From Phenylobacterium sp. (GTDB taxonomy: Bacteria > Pseudomonadota > Alphaproteobacteria > Caulobacterales > Caulobacteraceae), in NCBI RefSeq assembly GCF_013822795.1, contig NZ_PNLB01000016.1:1-64000 (forward strand): a DNA stretch of 64,000 bases. Reading direction: 5' to 3'. A program made the position numbers and the translations under genes. Below are positions 48,839 to 57,806 of the stretch, piece by piece. A model generated the notes under the pieces. That model worked only from the letters and a program-made list of their open reading frames with translations, made no database searches and was not told the origin of the DNA. Every line of letters begins with the position of its first letter. The stretch's first letter is position 1.

Positions 48839-49312
48839 GTGATCGATGCGGAACTGACGGCCCTGCTGCAGGAGCCGGTGATGATGGTGTTCGCGGCCAG
48901 GAGCGCCGCGGGCCTGCCGGCGCTGGGGCGGGCGCTGGGCGCGCGCGCGGCGCCCGACGGCGAAACGCTGGACATCTTCACCCCCGCCGCCCAGTGGGGC
49001 GAGGCGCTGAGCGGCCTGGCTCCCGGAGCCCCGCTGGCCTTCACCTTCGTCCAGCCCAACGACTACCGCACGTTCCAGCTGAAGGGCGAGCTGGTCTCGA
49101 TCGCGCCGGCCGACGCCCGAGACATCGCCGCCGCCGACCGCTACGTCGCCCGGGTATCGCAGGCGCTGACAACGCTCGGCGTCCAGCCGCAGCAGATGGC
49201 CCACTGGCTTGGACGCGGCGATCTGATGACCCTGCGCCTGGCGCCGACCATGGCCTTTCGCCAGACACCCGGCCCCCATGCCGGCGAACGCCTGCCGGAC
49301 CGCGACGCATGA
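48839..49312 (+). CDS. Pyridoxamine-5'-phosphate-oxidase-fold protein
   Basis: 157 residues from GTG 48839, preceded by AGGGGAA. A longer reading from 48767 adds 24 residues of basic sequence and is less likely. The split-barrel pattern reads PVMMVFAARSAAGLPALGRA and FVQPNDYRTFQLKGELVSI. It could bind FMN, haem or F420-like cofactors; true PdxH activity is unlikely. Its stop overlaps the start of the next gene by 4 bases. Confidence 0.75.
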   Translation: MIDAELTALLQEPVMMVFAARSAAGLPALGRALGARAAPDGETLDIFTPAAQWGEALSGLAPGAPLAFTFVQPNDYRTFQLKGELVSIAPADARDIAAADRYVARVSQALTTLGVQPQQMAHWLGRGDLMTLRLAPTMAFRQTPGPHAGERLPDRDA

Positions 49313-50646
49313 AGGTGTCGCTGGCCAGCATCCGCGACTGTTTCGAAGGCGTGATCCCGTCGATCATCGCCACCCTGGACGCCGCCGGACAGCCGAACGT
49401 CTCGTATCTCTCGCAGGTCTATCTGGTGGACGACGAGCACGTGGCGCTGTCGAACCAGTTCTTCTCCAAGACCGCCGCCAATGTCGCGGCGACCGGTCGG
49501 GCGCATGTGTTGGTGGTCAGCGGTCGGACGGGCGAGCAATTCGCGCTCGACGTCGAGCATCGGGCCTCGCTGACCGAGGGCGCCGTGTTCGCCAAGATGT
49601 CCGCGCAGTTGACCGCCATCAGTTCTCAGCATGGGGTCGGCGAGGCGATGGTGCTGCGCAGCGCCGAGCTCTACCGGGTCAGCGAATGCCAGGCGATACC
49701 GGGGCCGCCGATGCTGGCCGACGGGGCCGCGCCGCCAGCGGCCCAGGACCGGCTGGCCCTGGCCGCCAAGGTCGCGGCCGCAATCGCCGCGCAATCCGAC
49801 GCCGAGGCGATGATCGACGCGGCGATCGACGGACTGACGAGCGCGTTCGGGTTCGCCAACGCCATGCTGCTGATGCTCGACGACGACGGCGGCCGCTTGG
49901 CTACCCTCGCCAGCCGCGGCTACGCCCAGGGGGGCGCGGGGGCCGAGGTTACGCTTGGCGAAGGCGCCATCGGCATCGCCGCGGCCAGCGGACAGGCGGT
50001 GCGGCTGAGCGACATGAGCCGCGGCCAACGCATGGTCGCGGCGGTCCGGGCGACCTCGACCCTCGACGCCGAGCGCCTGATCGCCCTGCCCGGCCTGAAC
50101 CAGCCGCAGAGCCAGCTGGCCGCGCCGATGGTCAGCCGCGGCAAGGTGCAGGGCGTGCTGTTCGCCGAGTCCGCCGAGCGCTTCTGGTTCGGCCCCGAGG
50201 ACGAGGAGGCGATGATGTTGATCGGCGGTCAGCTCGCGGCCAGCCTGCGCCTGGCCGAACTCGAGGCCCGCGAATCGGAGACGGCGGCCGCGAAGAGCGC
50301 GCCTGCCGTCGGTGGCGGCGAAATCCGGATCAGGTACTTCGCCCACGACGACAGCCTGTTCCTCGACGACGCCTACCTGATCAAGGGCGTGCCGGGACGG
50401 CTGCTGTTCCACCTGCTGACGGTGTTCGCGCAGACCGGCCGCCGCGACTTCACCAATCGCGAGATCCGGCTGGAAGCCTCGCTCCGCCTACCGGGCCTAA
50501 AGGACAATCTGGAGACCCGGCTGATCTTGCTGCGGCGGCGGCTGGAGGAGAAGGCCGCGCCGATCCGGCTCGCGCGGCCGGGGCGCGGCCAGATCCGCCT
50601 GGAGCTCGACGGCGTCCCTCGCCTGGAGACGGCGCCCTCCGCCTAG
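49309..50646 (+). CDS. PNPOx-fold / GAF / winged-helix fusion protein
   Basis: 445 residues. A PNPOx split-barrel covers about 1-130 (VIPSIIATLDAAGQPNVSYL, SNQFFSKTAANVAATGRAHV). A GAF domain covers about 165-320 (SDAEAMIDAAIDGLTSAFGF, LGEGAIGIAAASGQAVRLSD, GKVQGVLFAE). The C-terminal about 345-445 looks like an OmpR/PhoB-type winged helix (LLFHLLTVFAQTGRRDFTNR, RLILLRRRLEE, RPGRGQIRLEL). It is probably a cytoplasmic one-component regulator that senses through two ligand domains. The previous gene encodes a partner split-barrel protein, coupled by ATGA. Confidence 0.72.
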   Translation: MKVSLASIRDCFEGVIPSIIATLDAAGQPNVSYLSQVYLVDDEHVALSNQFFSKTAANVAATGRAHVLVVSGRTGEQFALDVEHRASLTEGAVFAKMSAQLTAISSQHGVGEAMVLRSAELYRVSECQAIPGPPMLADGAAPPAAQDRLALAAKVAAAIAAQSDAEAMIDAAIDGLTSAFGFANAMLLMLDDDGGRLATLASRGYAQGGAGAEVTLGEGAIGIAAASGQAVRLSDMSRGQRMVAAVRATSTLDAERLIALPGLNQPQSQLAAPMVSRGKVQGVLFAESAERFWFGPEDEEAMMLIGGQLAASLRLAELEARESETAAAKSAPAVGGGEIRIRYFAHDDSLFLDDAYLIKGVPGRLLFHLLTVFAQTGRRDFTNREIRLEASLRLPGLKDNLETRLILLRRRLEEKAAPIRLARPGRGQIRLELDGVPRLETAPSA

Positions 50647-51284
50647 TCGCCGCGCCACAGCCCCCGCGCGATGACGCGAAGCTGGCTGGCGATCAGGTGC
50701 TCGCGCTCGGACCATGGAAAGCCCGGCTTGGCGATCATCAGCGAGACCAGGCCGTGCATTCCCGACCAGGCGCATTGGGTCAGGGTTTCGATGTCGAGGT
50801 CGATGGTCAGCCCGCGGGCCTGGAGCTTGGCCAGTTCGCCGCGCAGCACCCCATAGGTCGACTGCACCGCCGGCAACAGGGCCACGTCCTTCGGCTCGTG
50901 CCGCAGCTTGCCGACGTGCTGCCCCTCGGACATGAAGCCGATCCGGTACATGTCCGGGTTCTCGAGCCCGAAGTCGACATAGATGCGCAGCATCCGGACG
51001 ACGCCGTCGAGGTCGACGATCGGGCCGTGGTCTCCAGCCGCCAGCTTCTCGGCGAGCAACGCGAAGGCGCGATCCTGCAGTTCGTGACCGATATCATCCT
51101 TCGTCGGGAAGTAGGCGTAAAGGGTCGGCTGCGAGATGCCGACCGCCTGGGCGATCTGGCGGGTCGAGACTGCGTAGATCCCGAATTCGGTGAACAGCTT
51201 CAGCGCCGCCGCGAGGATTTCCTCGCGGCGTTCGGCCCCTTGGCCCTTCGCCTTGCGGGGCGAACGTGAGCTCGGCGCATTCAT
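50643..51284 (-). CDS. TetR family repressor of the RND operon
   Basis: 213 residues from the ATG at 51284. A helix-turn-helix lies at about 18-65 (REEILAAALKLFTEFGIYAV, STRQIAQAVGISQPTLYAYF), with a helical ligand domain after it. It is divergent from the RND adaptor-pump genes with a palindromic operator between, the usual layout for local repression of an efflux operon. The longer reading from 51335 would start inside the operator and is rejected. It is convergent with the GAF fusion gene (4-base overlap). Confidence 0.9.
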   Translation of the reverse strand: MNAPSSRSPRKAKGQGAERREEILAAALKLFTEFGIYAVSTRQIAQAVGISQPTLYAYFPTKDDIGHELQDRAFALLAEKLAAGDHGPIVDLDGVVRMLRIYVDFGLENPDMYRIGFMSEGQHVGKLRHEPKDVALLPAVQSTYGVLRGELAKLQARGLTIDLDIETLTQCAWSGMHGLVSLMIAKPGFPWSEREHLIASQLRVIARGLWRGD

Positions 51285-51327
51285 TCCTGCATGCCTGTCA
51301 TAAGCCGTCGTCGCTTGACAATCGCAC

Positions 51328-51364
51328 ATTATCAATCACTGATCACCTATCACTGATTGATAAT
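51328..51364. promoter_or_regulatory. 37-bp palindromic operator between tetR and the RND operon
   Basis: The outer arms ATTATCAATCA (51328-51338) and TGATTGATAAT (51354-51364) are perfect 11-bp inverted repeats. Inside, ATCACTGAT occurs twice as a direct repeat. A TTGACA (51315-51320) sits just before it and could be the -35 of the RND operon, with the operator covering its -10. It lies where a TetR-type operator is expected. Confidence 0.7.
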
Positions 51365-51375
51365 TGGAGACACCG

Positions 51376-52464
51376 GTGCGTATCAGGCGTTTTGTGAGAC
51401 CACGCCTCGTGCGCGCCGGAGTGGCGGCGGCCGCCAGCCTGGCCGTCGCCACCGCCTGTTCGAAGGCCCCGAAGACCGCCGAAGCCCCGCCGCCCGCGGC
51501 GGTCGAGGCGGTCGCTGTGCGCAGCCCCTCAGACGGCGCGATCCTGACCACCACCGGCCCGCTGGAGCGGCGGCGCGAAATGACCCTGTCGTTCCGCATC
51601 GGCGGGGTGATCACCGCGCTGAATGTCGACGACGGCGATGTGGTGCGGGCCGGCCAGGTGCTGGCCAGCCTCGATCCGGCCGGGGTGGCCGCCGCCCAGA
51701 CCCAGGCCGACGTCGAGGTCGAACGCGCCCGCCGCGACCTGGCCCGCGACCAGGCGCTGTTCGACAAGGGCTTCATCTCGGTTCAGCGGCTGGACGACCG
51801 CAAAAGCGCCCTGCGCGCGGCCCAGGCCCGGGCCGGATCGGCCGCCTTCGACCGTCGCTGGGCCCAGCTGGTTTCGCCCGCCGGCGGCGTGGTGCTGCAA
51901 CGCACAGCCCAGGCCGGCGAGGTCGTGCAACCCGGACAGGCGGTGCTGCGCATCGCCGACGAATCCAGTCCGCTCACCCTGCGCGCGCCCCTGGCCGATC
52001 GCGACGTGATCCGCGTTCGCGTCGGCCAGAGCGCCAGCGTCCGCATCGACGGTCTCCCCGCCGTCGTGCCCGGTCGTGTCAGCCGGGTGGGTGAGCGGGC
52101 CGGGCCCCAGACCGGAGCGGTCGACGTCGAGATCGAGCTGCTGGGCGCCCATCCGCTACGCTCGGGCCAGATCGCCACCGCCGACATCAGCGTCGGCGCC
52201 GCGCCGACCACGCCGATGGCGCGGGTGCCGGCCGAGGCGATCCTGGAGGCCGACGGCCAACGCGCCTTCGTCTTCGTGGTCGACAAGGACGTCGCCCGCC
52301 GGCGGCCGGTCAGCTTCGGCGGCTTCGACGGCGACGACGCCCTGGTCTCGGGCCTGCCGGCCGGGGCGCGGGTGATCACCGCCGGCGCCGGCTTCATCGA
52401 CGACGGCGAGAAAGTGCAGGTCGTCGATCCCAAGCAGCTGAACCTGGTCTCGGCGGAGAAGTGA
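51376..52464 (+). CDS. RND efflux periplasmic adaptor (membrane fusion protein)
   Basis: 362 residues from GTG 51376 (GGAGA 5 bases upstream). A lipoprotein signal ends at VATACSKAP. The adaptor pattern shows a barrel/lipoyl half (SFRIGGVITALNVDDGDVVR, AGQVLASLDPAG), an alpha-hairpin (about 98-150), the second lipoyl half (SPAGGVVLQRTAQAGEVV), and a beta-barrel domain (ADRDVIRVRVGQSASVRIDG). It links the inner-membrane RND pump to an outer-membrane channel that is not encoded here. Confidence 0.92.
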   Translation: MRIRRFVRPRLVRAGVAAAASLAVATACSKAPKTAEAPPPAAVEAVAVRSPSDGAILTTTGPLERRREMTLSFRIGGVITALNVDDGDVVRAGQVLASLDPAGVAAAQTQADVEVERARRDLARDQALFDKGFISVQRLDDRKSALRAAQARAGSAAFDRRWAQLVSPAGGVVLQRTAQAGEVVQPGQAVLRIADESSPLTLRAPLADRDVIRVRVGQSASVRIDGLPAVVPGRVSRVGERAGPQTGAVDVEIELLGAHPLRSGQIATADISVGAAPTTPMARVPAEAILEADGQRAFVFVVDKDVARRRPVSFGGFDGDDALVSGLPAGARVITAGAGFIDDGEKVQVVDPKQLNLVSAEK

Positions 52465-52468
52465 GCCG

Positions 52469-55400
52469 ATGAGGTTCGACGTCGCCGCCTTCGCCGTCCG
52501 CAACTGGCAGTTCACGCTGGTCGCCTTCGCCCTGCTGGCCATGCTGGGGCTCAACGCCCTGATGACCACGCCGCGGTCCGAGGACCCGCACTTCCCGATC
52601 CCCGTGGTGATCGTCCGCGCGGTGCTGCCCGGCGCCGAGCCGGCCGAGATGGAGCAGCTGGTCGCCGATCCGATCGAGGACGCGCTCGACGGCCTAGACG
52701 ACGTCAGCAAGATCGCCTCGACCAGCCTGGACGGCGCGGCCATCGTCAGCGTCGAGTTCGACTGGAGCGTCAACACCGAGCGCAAGTACGACGAGGTCGT
52801 GCGCGAGGTGAACGCCCTGCGCCCCAACCTGCCCCCGGGCCTGGCCCAGCTGGAAGTGCGGCGCGCGCGCACCACCGAGGTCGCCATCGTCCAGGTGGCG
52901 CTGGTCAGCGAGCATCTGCCGATGCGCCGGCTGGAAAAGCTGGCAGACACCCTGCGCGAGCGGCTGGACCGCACCCCCGGCGTGCGCGAAGCGCGCTACT
53001 GGGGCGCGCCGCCGTCCGAGGTCCGCGTAGCGATCGACCTGCCCAAGCTGGCGGCGATGCAGCTGCCGCCGACGGCGGTCGCCGACGCCCTGCGCGCGGC
53101 CGGCGCCGAGACCCCGGTCGGGGCGGCCCATGCCGGCGAACGCCGCTTCAACGTCAAGGCCGGCGGCGCCTTCCGCGACCTGGAGACCGTGGCGAACACG
53201 CCGGTTCGGGCGGTGGACGGCCAGGTCGTGCGGGTCAAGGACGTGGCCCAGGTGAGCTGGGCGCAGCAGGAAGCCGATCACCTGACGCGCTTCAACGGCC
53301 AGCGCGCGGTGTTCGTCACGGTCGCCCAGAAGGACGGCGCCGACGTCGCCCGCGTCACCAAGGGCGTGGAGCAGACCCTGGACGCCTTCGAGAAAACCCT
53401 GCCGGCCGGCGTGAAGCTGGAGCGCGGCTTCGTGCAGGCCGACAATGTCGCCCACCGCCTCTCACGGCTGTTCCGCGACTTCGGCCTGGCGCTGGCCCTG
53501 GTGATGGTGACGTTGCTGCCGCTCGGCCTGCGGGCCGGCGGGGTGGTGATGCTGTCGATCCCGCTGTCGCTGCTGATCGGCCTGTCGGTGCTGCAGGCGC
53601 TGGGCTTCACGGTCAACCAGCTGGCCATCGCCGGCTTCGTGCTGTCACTAGGGCTGCTGGTGGACGACAGCATCGTCGTCACCGAAAACATCGCCCGCCA
53701 CCTGCGCGAGGGCGAAACCCGGCTGAACGCGGCGATCAACGGCACGCGTCAGATCACCCTGGCGGTGATCGGCTGCACCGCCACCCTGATGTTCGCCTTC
53801 CTGCCGTTGCTGGCCCTGCCGGGCGGGTCGGGCGCCTACATTCGCTCGCTGCCGGTGACCGTGCTGGCGACGGTCGGGGCCTCGCTGGTGGTGGCGCTGA
53901 CCATCATCCCGTTCCTGGCCAGCCGCATGCTGTCGCGCCACGAGGAGCCGGAGGGCAACGCCATTCTGCGGGCGGTCAACGGCGCTATCCACCGCTTCTA
54001 CACGCCGGTGCTGCACCGTGCCCTGGCCCGGCCGTGGGTCGCCGTGGCGATCATCGGGGCGATCTGCGCCACCACCGTGCCGCTGCTCGGCGCCATCGGC
54101 TCGAGCCTGTTCCCGCCGGCGGAGACCCCGCAGTTCCTCGTGCGGGTCGAGACCGCCGACGGCTCGTCGATGGCCAAGACCGACCAGGCCCTGCGTCACG
54201 TCGAGGCGCGCCTGAAGGCGACGCCGCAGGTCGCCTGGACCGCCGCCAACCTCGGCCGCGGCAACCCGCAGATCTTCTACAACCAGCAACAACGCCAGAC
54301 CCAGGCCAGCTACGGCGAGGTGTTCGCCAGCCTGAAGGCCTGGGAGCCGGGCAAGAGCGAGAAGGTGCTGGACGCCTTGCGGGCCGACTTCGCGCGCTAT
54401 CCCGGCGCGCGGATCAGCATCGTCACATTCGAGAACGGCCCGCCGATCGAGGCCCCGGTCGCCATCCGCATCACCGGCGAGAACCTCGACGTGCTGAAGG
54501 CGCTGGCCGCCCGCGCCGAGCAGATCATGAAGACGACGCCGGGAACCCGCGACGTCGAGAACCCGCTACGGCTCGACCGCACCGACATCGACCTCGGCCT
54601 CGACGAGGCCAAGGCCGCGGCGCTGGGCATGCCGGCGGGCGCGGCGCGGCGCACCGCGCGGCTGGCGCTGTCCGGCGAGGACGCCGCCCGCTACCGCGAT
54701 CCCGACGGCGACGACTATCCGGTGCGCGTCCGTCTGCCGATGGGCGAGCGCAACGAGCTCTCGGCGCTGTCGCAAATCCACGTGCCGACCGCCGGCGGCC
54801 AGGCGGCGCCGCTGGCGGCCGTGGCCCAGCCCACGTTCCGCTCCAGCCCGGCGCTGATCACCCGCTACGACCGCGAGCGCACGGTGACCGTGACCTCGCA
54901 GGTCCGCACCGGCGCGCTGACCTCGAAGGTCACCGCCGACGTCGAAGCGCGGCTGGCCAAGGAGCTGCCGATGCCGGCCGGCTACACCCTGTCGCTCGGC
55001 GGTCAGGCCGAGGCCCAGTCCGAAAGTTTCGCCGGCCTGGGCGCGGCGATCCTGGTGGCGGTGTTCGGCATCCTCGCCATCCTGGTGCTGGAGTTCGGCA
55101 AGTTCCGCACGGCGCTGGTCGTGGCCGGGGTGATCCCGCTCGGCCTGTTCGGCGCGGTGGCTGCACTGTGGCTGACCGGCCATTCGCTGTCGTTCACCGC
55201 GACGATCGGGCTGATCGCGCTCATCGGCATCGAGATCAAGAACTCGATCCTTCTGGTCGACTTCACCGAGCAGCTGCGCAAGGGCGGCATGGGCCTGCGC
55301 GAGGCGATCGAGAAGGCCGGCGAAGTGCGCTTCCTGCCGGTGCTGCTGACCTCGGTGACGGCGATCGGCGGCCTGCTGCCCTTGGCCCTCGAAGGCTCGG

Positions 55401-55561
55401 GCCTCTACTCGCCGCTGGCCATCGCCATCATCGGCGGCCTGATCACCTCGACCTTCCTCAGCCGCGTCGCGACGCCGGTGACCTATCTGCTTCTCTCACG
55501 CGGCGACGAGAAGAACTCGGTCGACGTGGGCGAGTTCGGCGCTGAAGCTCGGGCGGCATGA
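52469..55561 (+). CDS. RND family efflux transporter, inner-membrane pump
   Basis: 1030 residues with twelve transmembrane segments and two large periplasmic loops. The proton-relay Asp pair lies in TM4 (SLGLLVDDSIVVTENIARHL) and the TM10 Lys in GIEIKNSILLVDF, as in AcrB-type pumps. The N-terminus FAVRNWQFTLVAFALLAMLG is TM1. It probably exports hydrophobic drugs or toxic compounds by proton antiport. It lies 4 bases after the adaptor gene. No outer-membrane factor gene follows. Confidence 0.95.
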   Translation: MRFDVAAFAVRNWQFTLVAFALLAMLGLNALMTTPRSEDPHFPIPVVIVRAVLPGAEPAEMEQLVADPIEDALDGLDDVSKIASTSLDGAAIVSVEFDWSVNTERKYDEVVREVNALRPNLPPGLAQLEVRRARTTEVAIVQVALVSEHLPMRRLEKLADTLRERLDRTPGVREARYWGAPPSEVRVAIDLPKLAAMQLPPTAVADALRAAGAETPVGAAHAGERRFNVKAGGAFRDLETVANTPVRAVDGQVVRVKDVAQVSWAQQEADHLTRFNGQRAVFVTVAQKDGADVARVTKGVEQTLDAFEKTLPAGVKLERGFVQADNVAHRLSRLFRDFGLALALVMVTLLPLGLRAGGVVMLSIPLSLLIGLSVLQALGFTVNQLAIAGFVLSLGLLVDDSIVVTENIARHLREGETRLNAAINGTRQITLAVIGCTATLMFAFLPLLALPGGSGAYIRSLPVTVLATVGASLVVALTIIPFLASRMLSRHEEPEGNAILRAVNGAIHRFYTPVLHRALARPWVAVAIIGAICATTVPLLGAIGSSLFPPAETPQFLVRVETADGSSMAKTDQALRHVEARLKATPQVAWTAANLGRGNPQIFYNQQQRQTQASYGEVFASLKAWEPGKSEKVLDALRADFARYPGARISIVTFENGPPIEAPVAIRITGENLDVLKALAARAEQIMKTTPGTRDVENPLRLDRTDIDLGLDEAKAAALGMPAGAARRTARLALSGEDAARYRDPDGDDYPVRVRLPMGERNELSALSQIHVPTAGGQAAPLAAVAQPTFRSSPALITRYDRERTVTVTSQVRTGALTSKVTADVEARLAKELPMPAGYTLSLGGQAEAQSESFAGLGAAILVAVFGILAILVLEFGKFRTALVVAGVIPLGLFGAVAALWLTGHSLSFTATIGLIALIGIEIKNSILLVDFTEQLRKGGMGLREAIEKAGEVRFLPVLLTSVTAIGGLLPLALEGSGLYSPLAIAIIGGLITSTFLSRVATPVTYLLLSRGDEKNSVDVGEFGAEARAA

Positions 55562-56724
55562 ACCCGCGCATCTTCGTTCTGGCGCTTTCGACGTTTTCGT
55601 TCGGATCCAGCGCCTTCATCTTCGCCGGCCTGCTGGAGAGCATGGCCGCGGACCTCGGCGTCTCGACCGGGGCGGCGGGCCAACTTCAGACCGCCTATGT
55701 GCTGGCCTCGGCCCTGGCCGGGCCGCCGCTTGCGATGCTGCTGGGCAAGCTGGAACGCAAGGGCGTGCTGCTGACCGCGCTTGGTCTGGCCGTGGTGCTG
55801 AGCCTGGTCTGCATGGTCGCGGCCGACTTCAGCCAACTACTGGGGCTGCGCGCCGCTCTCGGCGCCATCGCCGCCCTGGCGGGGCCGGCCGCCTCGACCA
55901 TGGCCGCCAGTCTGGTTCCGCCGGAGCGGCGCGGATCGGCCATGGCGACGGTGATGGGCGGGATGACCATCGCGTTCCTCTTGGGCATTCCCTTGGGCAG
56001 CGTCGTGGGCGCGGCCTTCGGCTGGCGCGCGACCTTCGCGCTCTCGGCTCTGCTCTCGCTGATCTCCTTCATCGCCGTGGCGCTGGCCACCCCGAAGGTC
56101 GAAGCCCCGCCGCCAATCAAGGGCGGCAAGCTAGCGATCCCCACGGCGCTGCCGCTGTGGGCCGCGACCTTCCTGGCCTTCGGCGCCAACATGACCGTCT
56201 CGACCTACATCGCTCCGCTCATTCGCCTGCAGACCGGGATCACCGGCGCGGGCGTCGGCGCCTTCCAGATCGCCATCGGCGTGGGCAGTTTCATCGGCCT
56301 GTGGCTGGGCGGACGCAGCGCCGACCGCGGCAAGGGCGGCCTGGCCGTGGGCCTCGCCTTCCTGGCCCTGGCGCTGGGCGCGGGGCTACACGAACTGGAG
56401 CTGCTGGGCGGCGCGCCGGCCGGGCCGGCCACCTACGCCGTCGTCTGCAGCGCCATCCTGATCGCCGCCACGGCGCTGTTCGCGATCATGCCGGTCGTGC
56501 AGACCCGCCTGGTGGAGGCGCTGCCGACCGCCGCCCCGATGGCCCTGGCGCTGAACGGCTCGGCCGCCTCGATGGGCCAAGCCCTGGGCGGCGCAGTCGG
56601 CGGCGCGATGCTGAGCGGCTTCGGCGGACCGGCCCTGACCTCGGCGTCGATGGCGCTGGCGGTGAGCGGGGCGCTGTTCTGGACGCTGACCGCCGGCCGG
56701 GTGAAGCGCCTGGCGACCGCCTAG
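55558..56724 (+). CDS. MFS transporter (DHA1/AraJ-like)
   Basis: 388 residues with twelve predicted transmembrane helices. The N-terminal half has GLLESMAADLGVSTGAAGQL after TM1 and a motif-A-like LLGKLERKGVLLTALGLAVV; the second half repeats the pattern with GGRSADRGKGGLAVGLAFLA. The gene overlaps the RND pump stop by 4 bases (ATGA) and so is in the same operon. The substrate is unknown; a drug or sugar exporter is likely. Confidence 0.9.
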   Translation: MNPRIFVLALSTFSFGSSAFIFAGLLESMAADLGVSTGAAGQLQTAYVLASALAGPPLAMLLGKLERKGVLLTALGLAVVLSLVCMVAADFSQLLGLRAALGAIAALAGPAASTMAASLVPPERRGSAMATVMGGMTIAFLLGIPLGSVVGAAFGWRATFALSALLSLISFIAVALATPKVEAPPPIKGGKLAIPTALPLWAATFLAFGANMTVSTYIAPLIRLQTGITGAGVGAFQIAIGVGSFIGLWLGGRSADRGKGGLAVGLAFLALALGAGLHELELLGGAPAGPATYAVVCSAILIAATALFAIMPVVQTRLVEALPTAAPMALALNGSAASMGQALGGAVGGAMLSGFGGPALTSASMALAVSGALFWTLTAGRVKRLATA

Positions 56725-56789
56725 GCGGTTGCGGCCCTTCGGCGAACGGTGTTGGTAATGGTCGCTCCGATCTCGAACGAGTGACACGC

Positions 56790-57806
56790 ATGGCCCTCGC
56801 CCCCCTGCCCGTTCAGCCCGCCGATGTTCCCTGGCCGACGCAGGCCTGGCCCGTTGGCGAGTTGCCGCCGTCGCTGCAGCGCGCGCGTTTCGACGCGCTG
56901 CTGACGCAGGCGTTCGAGGGCGACGGCGTCGGCGAGACCCACGCCCTGGCCATCGTCCAGGGCGGCAAGCTGATCTTCGAGCGCTATGGCGAAGGCCATG
57001 GCCCGGACGCGACCTATCCGTCCTGGTCGAAGGCCAAGAGCATCACCCAGTCGCTGGTCGGGATGCTGGTGCTGGACGGCAAGCTGGACGTCCACGCCCC
57101 GGCCAAGGTCCGCGAATGGAGCGCCGAGGGCGACCCGCGCGGCGTGATCACCCTCGACCAACTGCTGCGGATGTCGAGCGGGCTGAAGTTCGTCGAGGAC
57201 TACGTACCCGGCAGTGTCTCCGACGTCATCGAGATGCTGTTCCAGTCCGGCAAGGGCGACGTCGCGCACTACGCCGCCAGCCTGCCGCTAGAGCATGCGC
57301 CGGACACCTTCTGGTCCTACGCCAGCGGCACGAGCAACATCGTGGCCCGGGCCGCCGGCGAGGCAGCCGGAGACCTGAAGGCGTTCATGCAGGAGCGCCT
57401 GTTCGGCCCGCTCGGCATGACGACCCCGATCCCGAAATTCGACGCCGCCGGCACCTTCATCGGCTCGTCGTTCTGCTACGCCAGCGCCCGCGACTTCGCG
57501 CGCTTCGGCCTGCTTTATCTGCGCGACGGCGTCTGGGACGGCCGCCGGCTGCTGCCCGAGGGCTGGGTCGACTACGCCCGAACGCCGACCTTCCAGCAAC
57601 CCGGCGCCAGCGAGCTCGGCTATGGCGCGCACTGGTGGCTGGGCATCGCCGGCGAGGGCTCGTTCTCGGCCAACGGCTATGATGGACAGTTCACGGTGCT
57701 GGTCCCGGAACTCGACCTGATCCTGGTGCGCCACGGCGCCACGCCGCTGGACAAGAAGGAGGCGCTGGCGGCGTGGGTCGGCCAGGCGGTGGACTGCTTC
57801 CGATGA
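56790..57806 (+). CDS. Serine hydrolase of the class C beta-lactamase / NylB family
   Basis: 338 residues without a signal peptide. The S-x-x-K motif is SKAK (Ser80-Lys83), in the NylB-like context SWSKAKSITQSLVGMLVLDG. The Tyr motif lies in FWSYASGTSNIVARAAGEA. The C-terminal GYGAHWWLGIAGEG and SANGYDGQFTVL fit the esterase and amide-hydrolase branch. It may hydrolyse an ester or amide rather than a beta-lactam. It is followed by a PIG-L gene with a 4-base overlap. Confidence 0.88.
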   Translation: MALAPLPVQPADVPWPTQAWPVGELPPSLQRARFDALLTQAFEGDGVGETHALAIVQGGKLIFERYGEGHGPDATYPSWSKAKSITQSLVGMLVLDGKLDVHAPAKVREWSAEGDPRGVITLDQLLRMSSGLKFVEDYVPGSVSDVIEMLFQSGKGDVAHYAASLPLEHAPDTFWSYASGTSNIVARAAGEAAGDLKAFMQERLFGPLGMTTPIPKFDAAGTFIGSSFCYASARDFARFGLLYLRDGVWDGRRLLPEGWVDYARTPTFQQPGASELGYGAHWWLGIAGEGSFSANGYDGQFTVLVPELDLILVRHGATPLDKKEALAAWVGQAVDCFR

